Shown here: in pieces, positions 55,289 through 63,947 of the stretch | Layout of the letters: each line of letters opens with the position of its first letter | How positions within the stretch are numbered: the stretch's first letter is position 1 | From: CAYNJY01 sp964397755 | Lineage (GTDB): Bacteria; Patescibacteriota; Microgenomatia; UBA10105; UBA927 | NCBI GenBank assembly: GCA_964397755.1 | Contig: CAYNJY010000005.1 | Coordinates: forward strand, 5,341-69,340 | Length of the DNA: 64,000 nucleotides | Direction: 5' to 3' | Position numbers and translations under genes: made by a program | The notes under the pieces: generated by a model | Seen by the model: only the letters and a program-made list of their open reading frames with translations | What the model was told of the DNA's origin: nothing | Database searches by the model: none

Positions 55289-56640
55289 CCGTACCATTCT
55301 ATCAAATCTATGCGGGTGATGACACCTAGGGGCGTTCCGCGAAAATCAATAACGACGACAAAGTTTTCTTGGATTAAAAGAGAGCTCACCCGATCGACAG
55401 ATTCGTCTTGAGTCACCGTCGTCACCTGCGGGTCGATGAGCGCGGCGATGTGGCTCATTGGGCCGATGGTTTTTTCATACAGACCCGTGAGGAGCGAGCG
55501 CTCGGTTACCTTGCCGACGAGTTTCCTCTTGGCGATCACTGGCACTTGTGAGACATCCTGTTTGCGCATGATCGCGATCGCATCCCGGACCGTGTCGGTC
55601 GGCCGAAGCAATATGAGCTTTGCAAACTTCTTCTGGCTCAACACATCGCCGATGGTCCCCTCGCGGCCGGCTACCGGCAGGAATCCGTTGTCGCGCATCC
55701 AATCATCGTTGTACATTTTCGTAAGGTATGACTTGCCGCTATCAGGAAGAAGTACCACGACGAGGCCCTTTTTGACTCTGGAACAGACTTTTTGCGCGGC
55801 GTAGAGGGCCATGCCTGAGGAGCCGCCCACCAGTATCCCCTCCTCGCGCGCAAGCTGCCGGGCGGTCAGGAAACACTCGTGGTCTCCCACCTGAATTACC
55901 TCGTCGACGAAGGAAAAATCTATGGTCGATGGGATAAAGTCTTCCCCGACACCCTCAACTTTATATGTCTTTGTGACTTTGGGAAACTTGCCTTTCCGAA
56001 AATACTCGTAGAATACCGACCCCACCGGATCAACGCCGATAACTTTGATCTTCGGATTTTTCTTCTTGAGAAACTTGCCTACTCCGGTAATGGTGCCGCC
56101 GGTCCCCATACCGCAGACGAAGTGGGTAATTTTTCCTTCCGTCTCGTCCCATATTTCCGGTCCGGTCGTTTGATAGTGCGCTTCGGGATTGGCGGGGTTG
56201 TGGTACTGGTCAGGTTTATAGGAGCCGGGAGTTTCCTTCACCAGCCGATCAGAGACCTTGTAGTAGCTTCGCTCATCCTCCGCAAGCACCGCTGTTGGCG
56301 TGATGACAACTTTAGCGCCAAAGGCACGAAGGAGATTTCGCTTCTCGTCGCTCATTTTGTCCGGCATCACAAAAATCATGTTGTAACCCCGGATTGCCGC
56401 AACCATGGCGAGGCCTGTGCCGGTGTTGCCGCTGGTTGGCTCGACAATCGTGCCGCCGGGCTTGAGCTTGCCCATTTTTTCCGCCCGGTCAATCATCGCG
56501 GCCCCGATCCGATCTTTCACCGAGCCGCCGGGATTCATGAATTCAAGCTTGGCAAGGAGGGTGACGCGGGGATTGGAATGGAGCTTGTGAATGCGCACCA
56601 GTGGGGTATTTCCAATGAGGTCCAGTATGGAGGAGTACAT
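55285..56640 (-). CDS. cbs: cystathionine beta-synthase with CBS pair
   Basis: 451 aa. PLP domain: LDLIGNTPLVRI, K42 in GGSVKDR, TSGNTGTGLAMVAA, glycine loop GMGTGGTITGVG. C-terminal CBS-domain pair (DTVRDAIAIMRKQDVSQVPV; QVTTVTQDESVDRVS) of the kind used for SAM or nucleotide sensing. It condenses homocysteine and serine to cystathionine; cysteine synthase activity is an alternative. Directly downstream of ahcY, which makes homocysteine. Confidence 0.93.
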   Translation of the reverse strand: MYSSILDLIGNTPLVRIHKLHSNPRVTLLAKLEFMNPGGSVKDRIGAAMIDRAEKMGKLKPGGTIVEPTSGNTGTGLAMVAAIRGYNMIFVMPDKMSDEKRNLLRAFGAKVVITPTAVLAEDERSYYKVSDRLVKETPGSYKPDQYHNPANPEAHYQTTGPEIWDETEGKITHFVCGMGTGGTITGVGKFLKKKNPKIKVIGVDPVGSVFYEYFRKGKFPKVTKTYKVEGVGEDFIPSTIDFSFVDEVIQVGDHECFLTARQLAREEGILVGGSSGMALYAAQKVCSRVKKGLVVVLLPDSGKSYLTKMYNDDWMRDNGFLPVAGREGTIGDVLSQKKFAKLILLRPTDTVRDAIAIMRKQDVSQVPVIAKRKLVGKVTERSLLTGLYEKTIGPMSHIAALIDPQVTTVTQDESVDRVSSLLIQENFVVVIDFRGTPLGVITRIDLIEWYG

Positions 56641-56646
56641 ACGCTG

Positions 56647-57924
56647 TTATGTCCCTTCTTGCCAGCTCGTTAAGTATTTCTTCTGTTCTCGGGTGAGGCG
56701 GTCGAGTTTGACCCCCATTGCCGCGAGCTTGAGCCGTGCAATCTCGCTGTCCATCTTGCGCGAGATCGTATAGACTTTGACTTTCACGCGGTCCTTGTTC
56801 TTCACAAAAAACTCAGCCGCAAGAGCCTGGTTGGCAAAGCTCATATCCATAACATCCGCCGGATGTCCTTCGGCCGCAGCCAGGTTAATAAGGCGGCCTT
56901 CCCCAAGGATATATATCCTTTTCCCTTTTTCCGTTTTCCTTTTTCCGTCAATAATGTATTCGTCAACAAACGGCCGGATTCTGCGTTTGGCTTTTGCTTT
57001 TTTTGCTAGATCCGCCACAGCGATTTCCACATCAAAGTGTCCGGAGTTTGCAAGCACCGCGCCGTCTTTCATAACGAGCATGTGCTCGAGGGAGATGACA
57101 TTCTTGTCGCCGGTGACCGTCACAAAAATGTCGCCAACCTTCGCCGCATCGCGGATACGCATCGCCCTAAACCCATCCATCACCGCCTCAAGAGCCTTGA
57201 TGGGATTGACTTCGCAAATAACCACCTGCGCCCCCATCCCGCGCGCTCGGTTTGACAGCCCCCGGCCGCACCAACCGTAACCGCAGATAACAAAGGTCTT
57301 GCCAGCTAGAAGCATATTGGTTGCGCGCATGATGCCGTCGAGTGTCGACTGGCCAGTGCCGTAGCGGTTGTCAAACAAATGCTTCGTGTCGCTGTCGTTG
57401 ACGGCAAAAACCGGGATTTTCAGAGCTTTGTCTTTCTCCATCGCGCGCAGCCGAATAATACCGGTGGTCGTTTCTTCATTGGAGCCAATGACTTCTGAGA
57501 TTTGTTTTTTCCGTTCAGTGTGAAGAAGAGTGACAAGGTCCGCGCCATCGTCCATTGTGATCTGCGGGTGAGTATCCAAAACGGCGTTAAGGTGCTTGTA
57601 ATACGTCTTGGTATCCTCGCCTTTTATGGCGAAGGTCTTCATGCCATAGTCCTTTACCAGCGATGCCGCAACATCATCTTGGGTTGACAATGGATTACTG
57701 GCACAGAGAGCTACATCTGCTCCTCCGGCTTTCAGCACCAAGACGAGATTCGCAGTTTCTGATGTCACGTGCAGACACGCGCCGAGCCGAATCCCCTTGA
57801 GTGGTTTTTCTTTAGCAAAGCGCTTGCCGATAAGTTTGAGGACCGGCATCGATTGCCCCGCCCACTCTATTTTTAGTTTTCCTTGATCCGCAAGTGATGT
57901 ATCCCTTATATCGCAAGAAACCAT
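56647..57924 (-). CDS. ahcY: adenosylhomocysteinase
   Basis: 425 aa from the ATG at 57924, preceded by AAAGGA. SAHH features: VTSETANLVLVLKAGGADVALCASNPLS, DDGADLVTLLH, EETTTGIIRL, the NAD site VICGYGWCGRGLSNRARGMGA, VKVYTISRKMDSEIARLKL near the C-terminus. A short in-frame insert (KRKTEKGKR) from a GGAAAAAGG word repeat (about 56914-56950) splits the conserved IDGKRIY segment. Hydrolyses SAH to adenosine and homocysteine. Confidence 0.95.
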   Translation of the reverse strand: MVSCDIRDTSLADQGKLKIEWAGQSMPVLKLIGKRFAKEKPLKGIRLGACLHVTSETANLVLVLKAGGADVALCASNPLSTQDDVAASLVKDYGMKTFAIKGEDTKTYYKHLNAVLDTHPQITMDDGADLVTLLHTERKKQISEVIGSNEETTTGIIRLRAMEKDKALKIPVFAVNDSDTKHLFDNRYGTGQSTLDGIMRATNMLLAGKTFVICGYGWCGRGLSNRARGMGAQVVICEVNPIKALEAVMDGFRAMRIRDAAKVGDIFVTVTGDKNVISLEHMLVMKDGAVLANSGHFDVEIAVADLAKKAKAKRRIRPFVDEYIIDGKRKTEKGKRIYILGEGRLINLAAAEGHPADVMDMSFANQALAAEFFVKNKDRVKVKVYTISRKMDSEIARLKLAAMGVKLDRLTREQKKYLTSWQEGT

Positions 57925-57961
57925 ATAGTTTCCTTTCGATTTGAACATTTATATTTTGAAT

Positions 57962-58549
57962 TTATTTAGGATTTGGTGCTTTGGATTTGGAATGTTCATC
58001 TGTTAGGGGCAAGTACATTTTCACTTCCCCAATGTATTTTTCCTTGTATAAAATCGCTCCAGGAATGACGCCGACTTTTTTAAAACCGAGTTTTTCGTAC
58101 ACGTGGAGCGCCCGGTCATTGCCTTCAAAGCAGTTGAGCGTGAGCAATCGTAACCCAAGATGCCTTCCTTCGTCAATAAGGGCTCGCAAAAGCTCTGTGC
58201 CGATACCTTCCTCACGGTACTGCTTTGCTAGAGAAATACCGATCTCAGCCCCATGAGACCGGCGCAATTTCCCACGCCGAAGTTCGGCATTGCCTGCGTG
58301 CTTCCCGTTCACCTCAACCACCAAGTGTACTTTTTCTTTTTTCTCCATCTGTTCGATTCCTTCACGCAGCCATTTCTCTTCTTCCTCCCTCGTTATTGGC
58401 TTCCCGGAAAGATCAACAAAGGTGTCCTCCGCAATGAGCGCGTTCGCGTACGCGAGCATATCTTCAAGGTCTTCCTCTTTCGGATATCGAAACACCACAC
58501 TGTTTCCCTTCTTACTTTGAAATGTTTTTCTAACTTTCCCAAACTCCAT
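57962..58549 (-). CDS. GNAT-family N-acetyltransferase
   Basis: 195 aa. Acetyl-CoA motif A is KQYREEGIGTELLRALIDEG (residues about 118-137), motif B follows (LTLNCFEGNDRALHVYEKLGFKK). Resembles RimJ/RimL-like small-molecule or N-terminal acetyltransferases. The last residues (KSKAPNPK) come from an AT-rich word repeat that runs into the gap before ahcY. Target unknown. Confidence 0.85.
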   Translation of the reverse strand: MEFGKVRKTFQSKKGNSVVFRYPKEEDLEDMLAYANALIAEDTFVDLSGKPITREEEEKWLREGIEQMEKKEKVHLVVEVNGKHAGNAELRRGKLRRSHGAEIGISLAKQYREEGIGTELLRALIDEGRHLGLRLLTLNCFEGNDRALHVYEKLGFKKVGVIPGAILYKEKYIGEVKMYLPLTDEHSKSKAPNPK

Positions 58550-58555
58550 AGGGAT

Positions 58556-59581
58556 CTAAATCTTTAGCGGCTGATGATAATTTTCTTCGTATCGTTTTGC
58601 AAGCTCTTTCTTGGTAAAGTGGTGTGTGACGGTCCCGTATTTTTCAACCGTATAGACCGCGGCCACCGACCCCATCTGGCCACAGACGACTAGTTCATCG
58701 GTAGTCAAAACAGGCCCCTTCTGACTCACCTGCGAGGTGCGAATACGTTCACCTCGGAGGTGTTGCGCGGCGAATGTTAAATACCCCGCGAGGAATCCTG
58801 CCCGGTACGCGTCCCCCGCGCCCGTCGGGTCGCTGGTGTTCTTGGGTTTCGCCGGCCGGATATGAATAGCCTCTCTGCGTGTTTCAATAATCGAGCCCTT
58901 GCTTCCAAGCGTCGTGATGAGTATCGGCACCATCGCAACAAGCTCCTCATGAGACACCTCGACCTTCTGTTCGATGAGCGCAACTTCATAGTCGTTCCCT
59001 ATAAGAATCTCGGCCTTTTCAATTCCCTTTTGCAGTTCATCGGCGGTAAAGTTATCAATCTGAAACGCCGGGTCATACATGTATCCGAGTGTTTGCTGCC
59101 TGCATTCTGCGACGTATTTTTTCATCGCTTCGGGCTCCGTCGGAGACAAGACAACGAAATCAATAGAGTTTCTCGATCGCTTCTTTGGAAAGAGAGAGAG
59201 CTTCTTGGCGTATTTGATTGCTCCCATATAGTAGGAGCCGATCTGATTATCGTCTTGATCTGTGAGGACAAAGCTACACCCGCATGGTTCATCTTTGTAC
59301 ACCGGTATGGAAACAGCCGAGAGTCCGTGAGAGCGCAGGAATGTAGCAATCGGTGCAAAATCATTCCCGGCAGGTGCAAGTATCTGGGGGTCTAAACCGA
59401 GGAGTTTGAGCGTATAGGCGATGTTTACCGCTGTGCCACCGAACTGTTTATTGAGTTTATCGGCGAGAAACCCGAGAGAAATTTTATGAATCTTATCTGG
59501 CATGATCCGGTCGACGAACCGGCCGGGGAAATCCATAATGTAGTCATAGCCGAGAGAGCCAGTGACGATGACGTGATGCAC
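58556..59581 (-). CDS. PfkB-family kinase (adenosine kinase-like)
   Basis: 341 aa. GSLGYDYIMDFP start, GGTAVNIAYTLKLLGLDP (substrate lid), and the anion hole/catalytic base DPTGAGDAYRAGFLAGYL. The position two genes upstream of ahcY suggests adenosine as substrate, removing the product of SAH hydrolysis. Ribokinase activity is possible. Insert RGERIRTSQVSQKG coincides with two small palindromes (CACCT/AGGTG, 58727-58739 and 58750-58762). Confidence 0.82.
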   Translation of the reverse strand: MHHVIVTGSLGYDYIMDFPGRFVDRIMPDKIHKISLGFLADKLNKQFGGTAVNIAYTLKLLGLDPQILAPAGNDFAPIATFLRSHGLSAVSIPVYKDEPCGCSFVLTDQDDNQIGSYYMGAIKYAKKLSLFPKKRSRNSIDFVVLSPTEPEAMKKYVAECRQQTLGYMYDPAFQIDNFTADELQKGIEKAEILIGNDYEVALIEQKVEVSHEELVAMVPILITTLGSKGSIIETRREAIHIRPAKPKNTSDPTGAGDAYRAGFLAGYLTFAAQHLRGERIRTSQVSQKGPVLTTDELVVCGQMGSVAAVYTVEKYGTVTHHFTKKELAKRYEENYHQPLKI

Positions 59582-59658
59582 TTTGAACTTTACAATGTAA
59601 ACTTTAAACTTAAAAAAGGGAATAAAGTTTCAAGTTTAAAGTTTTACGTTTGAATTGT

Positions 59659-59928
59659 TTACTGCAGGTTCATCTCTTTGGATAGCTCGGAGAGTTTGCC
59701 TGCTGCAGCCTGTTGGGAGTGTTTGATTGCGTCGTTGATCGCCTGCCGGATTGTCTCGTTGGGCGCGCCGTCAATCTCAACCACCTTCACGTTCTGATTG
59801 CCGGTAATGACAAGCCGCACGTTGCCGTTTATCACCTCGAACTCCTCCTGCTCAAGCTGCTGCTGGATCTGCGCGGCGTGCTTCCGCATTGCGTTGAGAT
59901 CTCCGAGTGCTTTGAATGGGTTCATCAT
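59659..59928 (-). CDS. ybaB: YbaB/EbfC nucleoid-associated protein
   Basis: 89 aa. MNPFKALGDLNAMRKHAAQIQQQL, EVINGNVRLVITGNQNVKVVEID: the YbaB fold (long helix, three strands, helix). Dimeric DNA-binding protein. 15 nt downstream of dnaX, as in many bacteria, but recR is not next to it here. Confidence 0.93.
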   Translation of the reverse strand: MMNPFKALGDLNAMRKHAAQIQQQLEQEEFEVINGNVRLVITGNQNVKVVEIDGAPNETIRQAINDAIKHSQQAAAGKLSELSKEMNLQ

Positions 59929-59943
59929 AGGGTACAGTTTGCC

Positions 59944-61356
59944 TTATTTCTTCCCCAATACGACTTCCACCTTCACCGTTTCTCCAAATAACTTTTTGAG
60001 AACTTGTGCAAGAATGTGGCCTGTCTTTGGTTCCGACAACTTCTCCTGATGGAACGGGTAGAAGGCTTCAATCGTTACTATACCATCTCCGACCGCCTTG
60101 GGTCTAGAGGATCGAAGGACGCCAGCGACCGAGTGGTTGAACGGCTTGGTCGCGGCGATAAAATCCTGCCAGTTCTCGGTTAATTTTTCCAGTGTTAACG
60201 TACCCGACCAACCTTGACTCGAGGCATCCTTGTCTTCTTTGTGTCCTTCCTTAGGTGATACGTGAGACGTGACACGTAAGATGTTAGTCGGAGTAGAAGT
60301 ACCTGTATCTTTTTTTTCTTCTCGTATCACGTTTTTTTCGCAGTACTCTACCACTGCCATTTCTAGAGGCAATTCGGGAATCGGCGATATCTTAAGCTCT
60401 CCGTACGCGGCTGTGAGGCGACGGATCAGATGAGTAAGCTCTTCTTTACTCCATCGGTCAACTGGTGTGCCAATAACCGCCGCCACAAGTTTTTCATGAA
60501 GCATCGACACAATATCGATGATGAACACGCGGAAATCAGTACCACCAGCGCCAAGCTCCTCTATCACATCGAGCGCTGCCTTCGTATCTTTTTCCGCAAG
60601 AGCCGAAAGAAACGACTCTTTCGTTTTCTCATCACTCACGCTCAGGACAGACCGAGCAAGGTCGGCCGTAATTCTCCGTTTGAGAAGAGTTGTCTGCTCA
60701 AGAACTTTCACTGCGTCGCGAAACGATCCCTCTGCGCGTCCGGCAATAAAAAGGAGCGCTTCTTTTTCTACATTGATCTTTTCTTTCTTCACGATGCGGC
60801 GTAACGCGTGGAGAAGCGCATCCACGGTTGCCCGAGAAAAGTCTACCCTGACGCATCGAGATTGAATTGTTCCTGGGACTTTTTGCGCCTCTGTCGTTGC
60901 GAGCACAAAGACCACGTGTGCCGGGGGTTCCTCGAGCGTCTTAAGAAGCGCGTTAAACGCTTCTGCCGTGAGCATGTGCACTTCGTCGATAATATAAATT
61001 TTGTATTGAGACGATGCCGGCGCAAGGCCGATCCGCTCTCGCAGGACACGGATGTCATCGATACCACGATTGCTCGCTGCGTCGATTTCAAGAATGTCGA
61101 GGTTTCTCCCCTCCGCAATTGCATGGCACTGGTCACATGTTCCGCATGGACCTTCTTTGGTCGGCTTCGTGCAGTTAAAGAGTTTGGCAACGAGGCGCGC
61201 CGCGGTGGTTTTCCCTGTTCCTTTCGGGCCAGTAAATAAAAACGCGTGCGGAAGGTCTTCTTTTTTCTTGTTGAGGAGCGAAAGGAGCTTCTCCCGAACG
61301 ACCGGATTGTCAACTTCGTCGATTACTTGCGGCCGGTATTTTCTGTAAAAAGACAT
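59944..61356 (-). CDS. dnaX: DNA polymerase III subunit gamma/tau
   Basis: 470 aa. Walker A FTGPKGTGKTTAA, zinc Cys cluster (NCTKPTKEGPCGTCDQCH), Walker B YIIDEVHML, sensor ALLKTLEEPPAHVVFVLATTE and SRCVRVDFSRA. Loads the beta clamp with the delta' subunit. A word-repeat insert (TPTNILRVTSHVSPKEG, from GTGAGACGTGACACGTAAG around 60260) lies in the linker before domain IV. Upstream of ybaB. Confidence 0.96.
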   Translation of the reverse strand: MSFYRKYRPQVIDEVDNPVVREKLLSLLNKKKEDLPHAFLFTGPKGTGKTTAARLVAKLFNCTKPTKEGPCGTCDQCHAIAEGRNLDILEIDAASNRGIDDIRVLRERIGLAPASSQYKIYIIDEVHMLTAEAFNALLKTLEEPPAHVVFVLATTEAQKVPGTIQSRCVRVDFSRATVDALLHALRRIVKKEKINVEKEALLFIAGRAEGSFRDAVKVLEQTTLLKRRITADLARSVLSVSDEKTKESFLSALAEKDTKAALDVIEELGAGGTDFRVFIIDIVSMLHEKLVAAVIGTPVDRWSKEELTHLIRRLTAAYGELKISPIPELPLEMAVVEYCEKNVIREEKKDTGTSTPTNILRVTSHVSPKEGHKEDKDASSQGWSGTLTLEKLTENWQDFIAATKPFNHSVAGVLRSSRPKAVGDGIVTIEAFYPFHQEKLSEPKTGHILAQVLKKLFGETVKVEVVLGKK

Positions 61357-61362
61357 AGTGTA

Positions 61363-61755
61363 TCATTCTTTATGGTGATTCCCAAGGAGGTGCTCGAGCC
61401 CATGGAGGACGAGCTCAACAATTGTATCGTCGACGAGTCTATTCTTCTCCGCAGCTTCCATCACCGCCTGCGGGTATGAGACGATGATGTCGCCAAGCCG
61501 CAAAACTCCGTCGGGTGAATCAACGAACGCGCCAAACGACGTTGGATCATTTAAGGGGAATGACAAAACGTCTGTGGTCTCGTCTACTTTCCGATAGGTA
61601 CGGTTAAGCCCCCGCATTCTGCGATCACCAACAATGGCAACACTCACTTCGGTCTCGCTCGTGAGTCGCCCTTCAAGCGCCTTGACGATAGCGGCCTTTA
61701 CTTTCTTTCGGTCGACGGGAAAATGGGATTCGGTTTGGAATAAGACGGAAATCAT
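61363..61755 (-). CDS. ybeY: endoribonuclease YbeY
   Basis: 130 aa from the ATG at 61755. LNRTYRKVDETTDVLSFPL and the metal-binding tail LHGLEHLLGNHHKE (H-x3-H-x5-H, family HGxLHLxGxDH). Needed for 16S rRNA 3' maturation and ribosome quality control. Placed between yqeY and dnaX. The 43-bp gap before it contains AATATAACAAT word repeats. Confidence 0.93.
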   Translation of the reverse strand: MISVLFQTESHFPVDRKKVKAAIVKALEGRLTSETEVSVAIVGDRRMRGLNRTYRKVDETTDVLSFPLNDPTSFGAFVDSPDGVLRLGDIIVSYPQAVMEAAEKNRLVDDTIVELVLHGLEHLLGNHHKE

Positions 61756-61798
61756 TGTTTTCAACAATATAACAATAGATCAATATAACAATCCGTAG

Positions 61799-62248
61799 TT
61801 ATTTGGAAGATATCAACTGTTTAAGAACACCAGCAACGCGTCCACCATCTGCTTTACCCGCAACTCTTGCCATCGCCTGACCCATGAGCTTGCCAAAGTT
61901 CGCTTCCCCACTTTTGGCAACCGGCTCAAGAAGTTTTTGCAGCTCTTTATCCGACATTTCCAATGGGAGGTACGTCTCAAGAACCGCAAGCTGCGCTCGT
62001 TCCCTGTCAGCAAGTTCTTTCCGGCCGCCTTTCTCAAATGCTTCAATCGACTCTTTATGCGTCTTTACTTGTTTTCGCAAAACCGACGTCACGTCGCTGT
62101 CGGAAAGTTTCTGCTCTACCTCGTTCCTGTATTTGGCAATGCCGTCATTCGCCACAGCAGCCAGAAGGAACCGGATGGTTTCGACCTTCACCCTGTCCCC
62201 GGCTTTCATGGCTGTAGTCAGATCGTGTTTTAGAGTATCTCGAAGCAT
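61799..62248 (-). CDS. yqeY: GatB/YqeY domain protein
   Basis: 149 aa. LRDTLKHDLTTAMKAGDRVKVETIRFLL, IEAFEKGGRKELADRERAQLAVLETYLP, and KLMGQAMARVAGKADGGRVAGVLK: the YqeY signature. It shares a helical domain with the tRNA-binding tail of GatB; its role is not settled. It sits 2 nt after rpsU, the common rpsU-yqeY pair. Confidence 0.94.
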   Translation of the reverse strand: MLRDTLKHDLTTAMKAGDRVKVETIRFLLAAVANDGIAKYRNEVEQKLSDSDVTSVLRKQVKTHKESIEAFEKGGRKELADRERAQLAVLETYLPLEMSDKELQKLLEPVAKSGEANFGKLMGQAMARVAGKADGGRVAGVLKQLISSK

Positions 62249-62250
62249 GG

Positions 62251-62442
62251 TTACGATCGCCGTGACGAACGGCGCAGCCTCCTCGCGAGCTCATACTTTT
62301 TCTCTTTGCGCTTTTCTGCGGGCTTGACATAGAACTCGCGCTTTCGCAGATCCTGTAAAATGCCTTCGGACAACACCTTTCGCGTAAATTTGCGGATGAG
62401 CGAATCAGACGTATCTCCGGGTTGGGCTTTCACAAATACCAT
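62251..62442 (-). CDS. rpsU: 30S ribosomal protein S21
   Basis: 63 aa from the ATG at 62442, with an AGGAGG ribosome-binding site upstream. MVFVKAQPGDTSDSLIRKFT, REFYVKPAEKRKEKKYELAR: S21 with a basic tail. Followed by yqeY. Confidence 0.96.
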   Translation of the reverse strand: MVFVKAQPGDTSDSLIRKFTRKVLSEGILQDLRKREFYVKPAEKRKEKKYELARRLRRSSRRS

Positions 62443-62543
62443 TGGCAAACACCTCCTCTTAGACCCGCCGCTCAACCGCTTTTTGCGCCGTGTACGAATA
62501 GTACCCAAAAGGCGCAAAGGAAGGTTAGGCGGGTAACGACATT

Positions 62544-62951
62544 CTACTCCATCTTCTCCCTTATTCTCTGTGCTACTTTCTTCACGTCTTCCTGAGATTT
62601 TTTGCCGGGAAGCGTTTGCATTATACCACCACCATCACCCGGAAAACGAGGCAGGAGATGGACATGCATATGATGCATGCCCGTGGGCTCTCCGTGGTTG
62701 ATGCCGATTGACAGAATGGTCGTACCAAACTCCTGCTCAAGCGCACGGGCGACTTTTTGCACGGTTGCAAATATGGCACCGAGCTCTTCTGTGACATAGC
62801 CCGTGATTTTTTCCTCATGCCGCTTGTGCATGACCAATACGTGTCCATCAGTTGCAGGAAACACGTCCAAGAAGGCACGCGTCGCCTTATCCTCGTACAC
62901 GGTATAGGAGGGAGTCTCCCCGGCATTAATTTTGCAAAAAATACAATCCAT
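62544..62951 (-). CDS. HIT-family nucleotide-binding protein
   Basis: 135 aa. CIFCKINAGETPSYTVYED (zinc Cys), DVFPATDGHVLVMHKRHEEKI and the histidine triad HMHVHLLPRFPGDGG. Hydrolyses nucleotide-phosphoramidate or dinucleotide substrates (Hint/Fhit branch). Confidence 0.94.
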   Translation of the reverse strand: MDCIFCKINAGETPSYTVYEDKATRAFLDVFPATDGHVLVMHKRHEEKITGYVTEELGAIFATVQKVARALEQEFGTTILSIGINHGEPTGMHHMHVHLLPRFPGDGGGIMQTLPGKKSQEDVKKVAQRIREKME

Positions 62952-62998
62952 AGTTAGCTGTCAGCTTTCAGACAATCTGAATGCTGACGACTGAATGC

Positions 62999-63832
62999 CT
63001 AGGAACATATCTCTTCTATTAATTTTATAATTTGCGTGAGCGTCTTTTTGGTTGGCCGCATGTCTGGATTTTTGCTGCTGCCGTTGAGGACCATGTTGCG
63101 GCTCGCGTGGAGAAACCACGTTGCCTCGGGCTCTCCACTGCGTAACCTATTATACACTGGCGTGAGATCTATGTCGTCCCTCGGATGAGACTTGATGCGC
63201 AGATACCCTTTCTTCGAATCCTTTCGGACGACCACGACGTACCCAATTTTCTGGCCGAGCGAGATCGCCTCGTCATTCACGGTTTCAATGCCGATTCCCT
63301 TTCCCCAGCGCGTAACAAATTCTACGCCGTGATCCTTGAGTTCCTTCTCCGCCCACACTTTATTCTGGAAGTTTTTATAAATCGCATCAAGCGACTGCAT
63401 GCCGAGCTCGACAACAGTAATCGGGTTGTCCGCATGTAAAAGCCTCCAGCCGTCAATTTGACTTGACATTGAAAAATCCCAAAAGTCCGCCGTGGGATTA
63501 GGAAAGTAAACTTCGCGAAAGTGGTCAATCTCGTTGACGACCGCAAGCATCCGCTCAAGGGCCGCGTCCTGACCGCGAGTCTTCGTTATCTTTTCATAGA
63601 CAAGGAGCGCTGCACAGGTATCGGCGTCGGTCTGGTGGTGGTCAAATTTTCCAAATCCCGTGTCGACGTGGAGTATCTGGGGATCGGCATCCGGGTCTTT
63701 TCCTTCAAGCGTTTTACCTGCAGGAACAAACGCAAACGTTGCCTCTTCCCAACCCGGCAAGAACGTCTTAATGAGCCAAATCGAGGTTATCGCATCCAGA
63801 TCCGGCCCAATGTGGGTGACAATGGTCTTCAT
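62999..63832 (-). CDS. DHH-like phosphoesterase
   Basis: 277 aa from the ATG at 63832; a longer GTG start (63916) would begin in REP3 and add 28 repeat-derived residues. THIGPDLDAITSIWLIK and HVDTGFGKFDHHQTDADTCAAL carry the metal-binding aspartates and the DHH triad. No DHHA1 GGGH is visible, but HPRDDIDLTP and NGSSKNPDMRPTKK may serve the second domain. A phosphodiesterase or MYG1-like exonuclease is likely. Family assignment is approximate. Confidence 0.65.
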   Translation of the reverse strand: MKTIVTHIGPDLDAITSIWLIKTFLPGWEEATFAFVPAGKTLEGKDPDADPQILHVDTGFGKFDHHQTDADTCAALLVYEKITKTRGQDAALERMLAVVNEIDHFREVYFPNPTADFWDFSMSSQIDGWRLLHADNPITVVELGMQSLDAIYKNFQNKVWAEKELKDHGVEFVTRWGKGIGIETVNDEAISLGQKIGYVVVVRKDSKKGYLRIKSHPRDDIDLTPVYNRLRSGEPEATWFLHASRNMVLNGSSKNPDMRPTKKTLTQIIKLIEEICS

Positions 63833-63892
63833 ACAAAACAACCACCGCAGTATAGCGCAATAACTCCATTTGACACAAGCACCCGCTCTAGC

Positions 63893-63921
63893 CTCAAGGC
63901 CGGGCCTTGAACTCACAGCTC
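63893..63921. repeat. REP family 3, copy b (27 nt before RAYT3)
   Basis: CTCAAGGCCGGGCCTTGAA followed by CTCACAGCTC; same orientation as copy a at 47744-47772. Confidence 0.85.
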
Positions 63922-63947
63922 TTATCAATTAGTATTAGCAGTAAACC

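Noticed and set aside
63833..63928. Extended N-terminus of the DHH-like protein through REP3
   Set aside because: The extra residues are repeat-encoded and the ATG at 63832 begins the conserved strand directly; kept only as an alternative.
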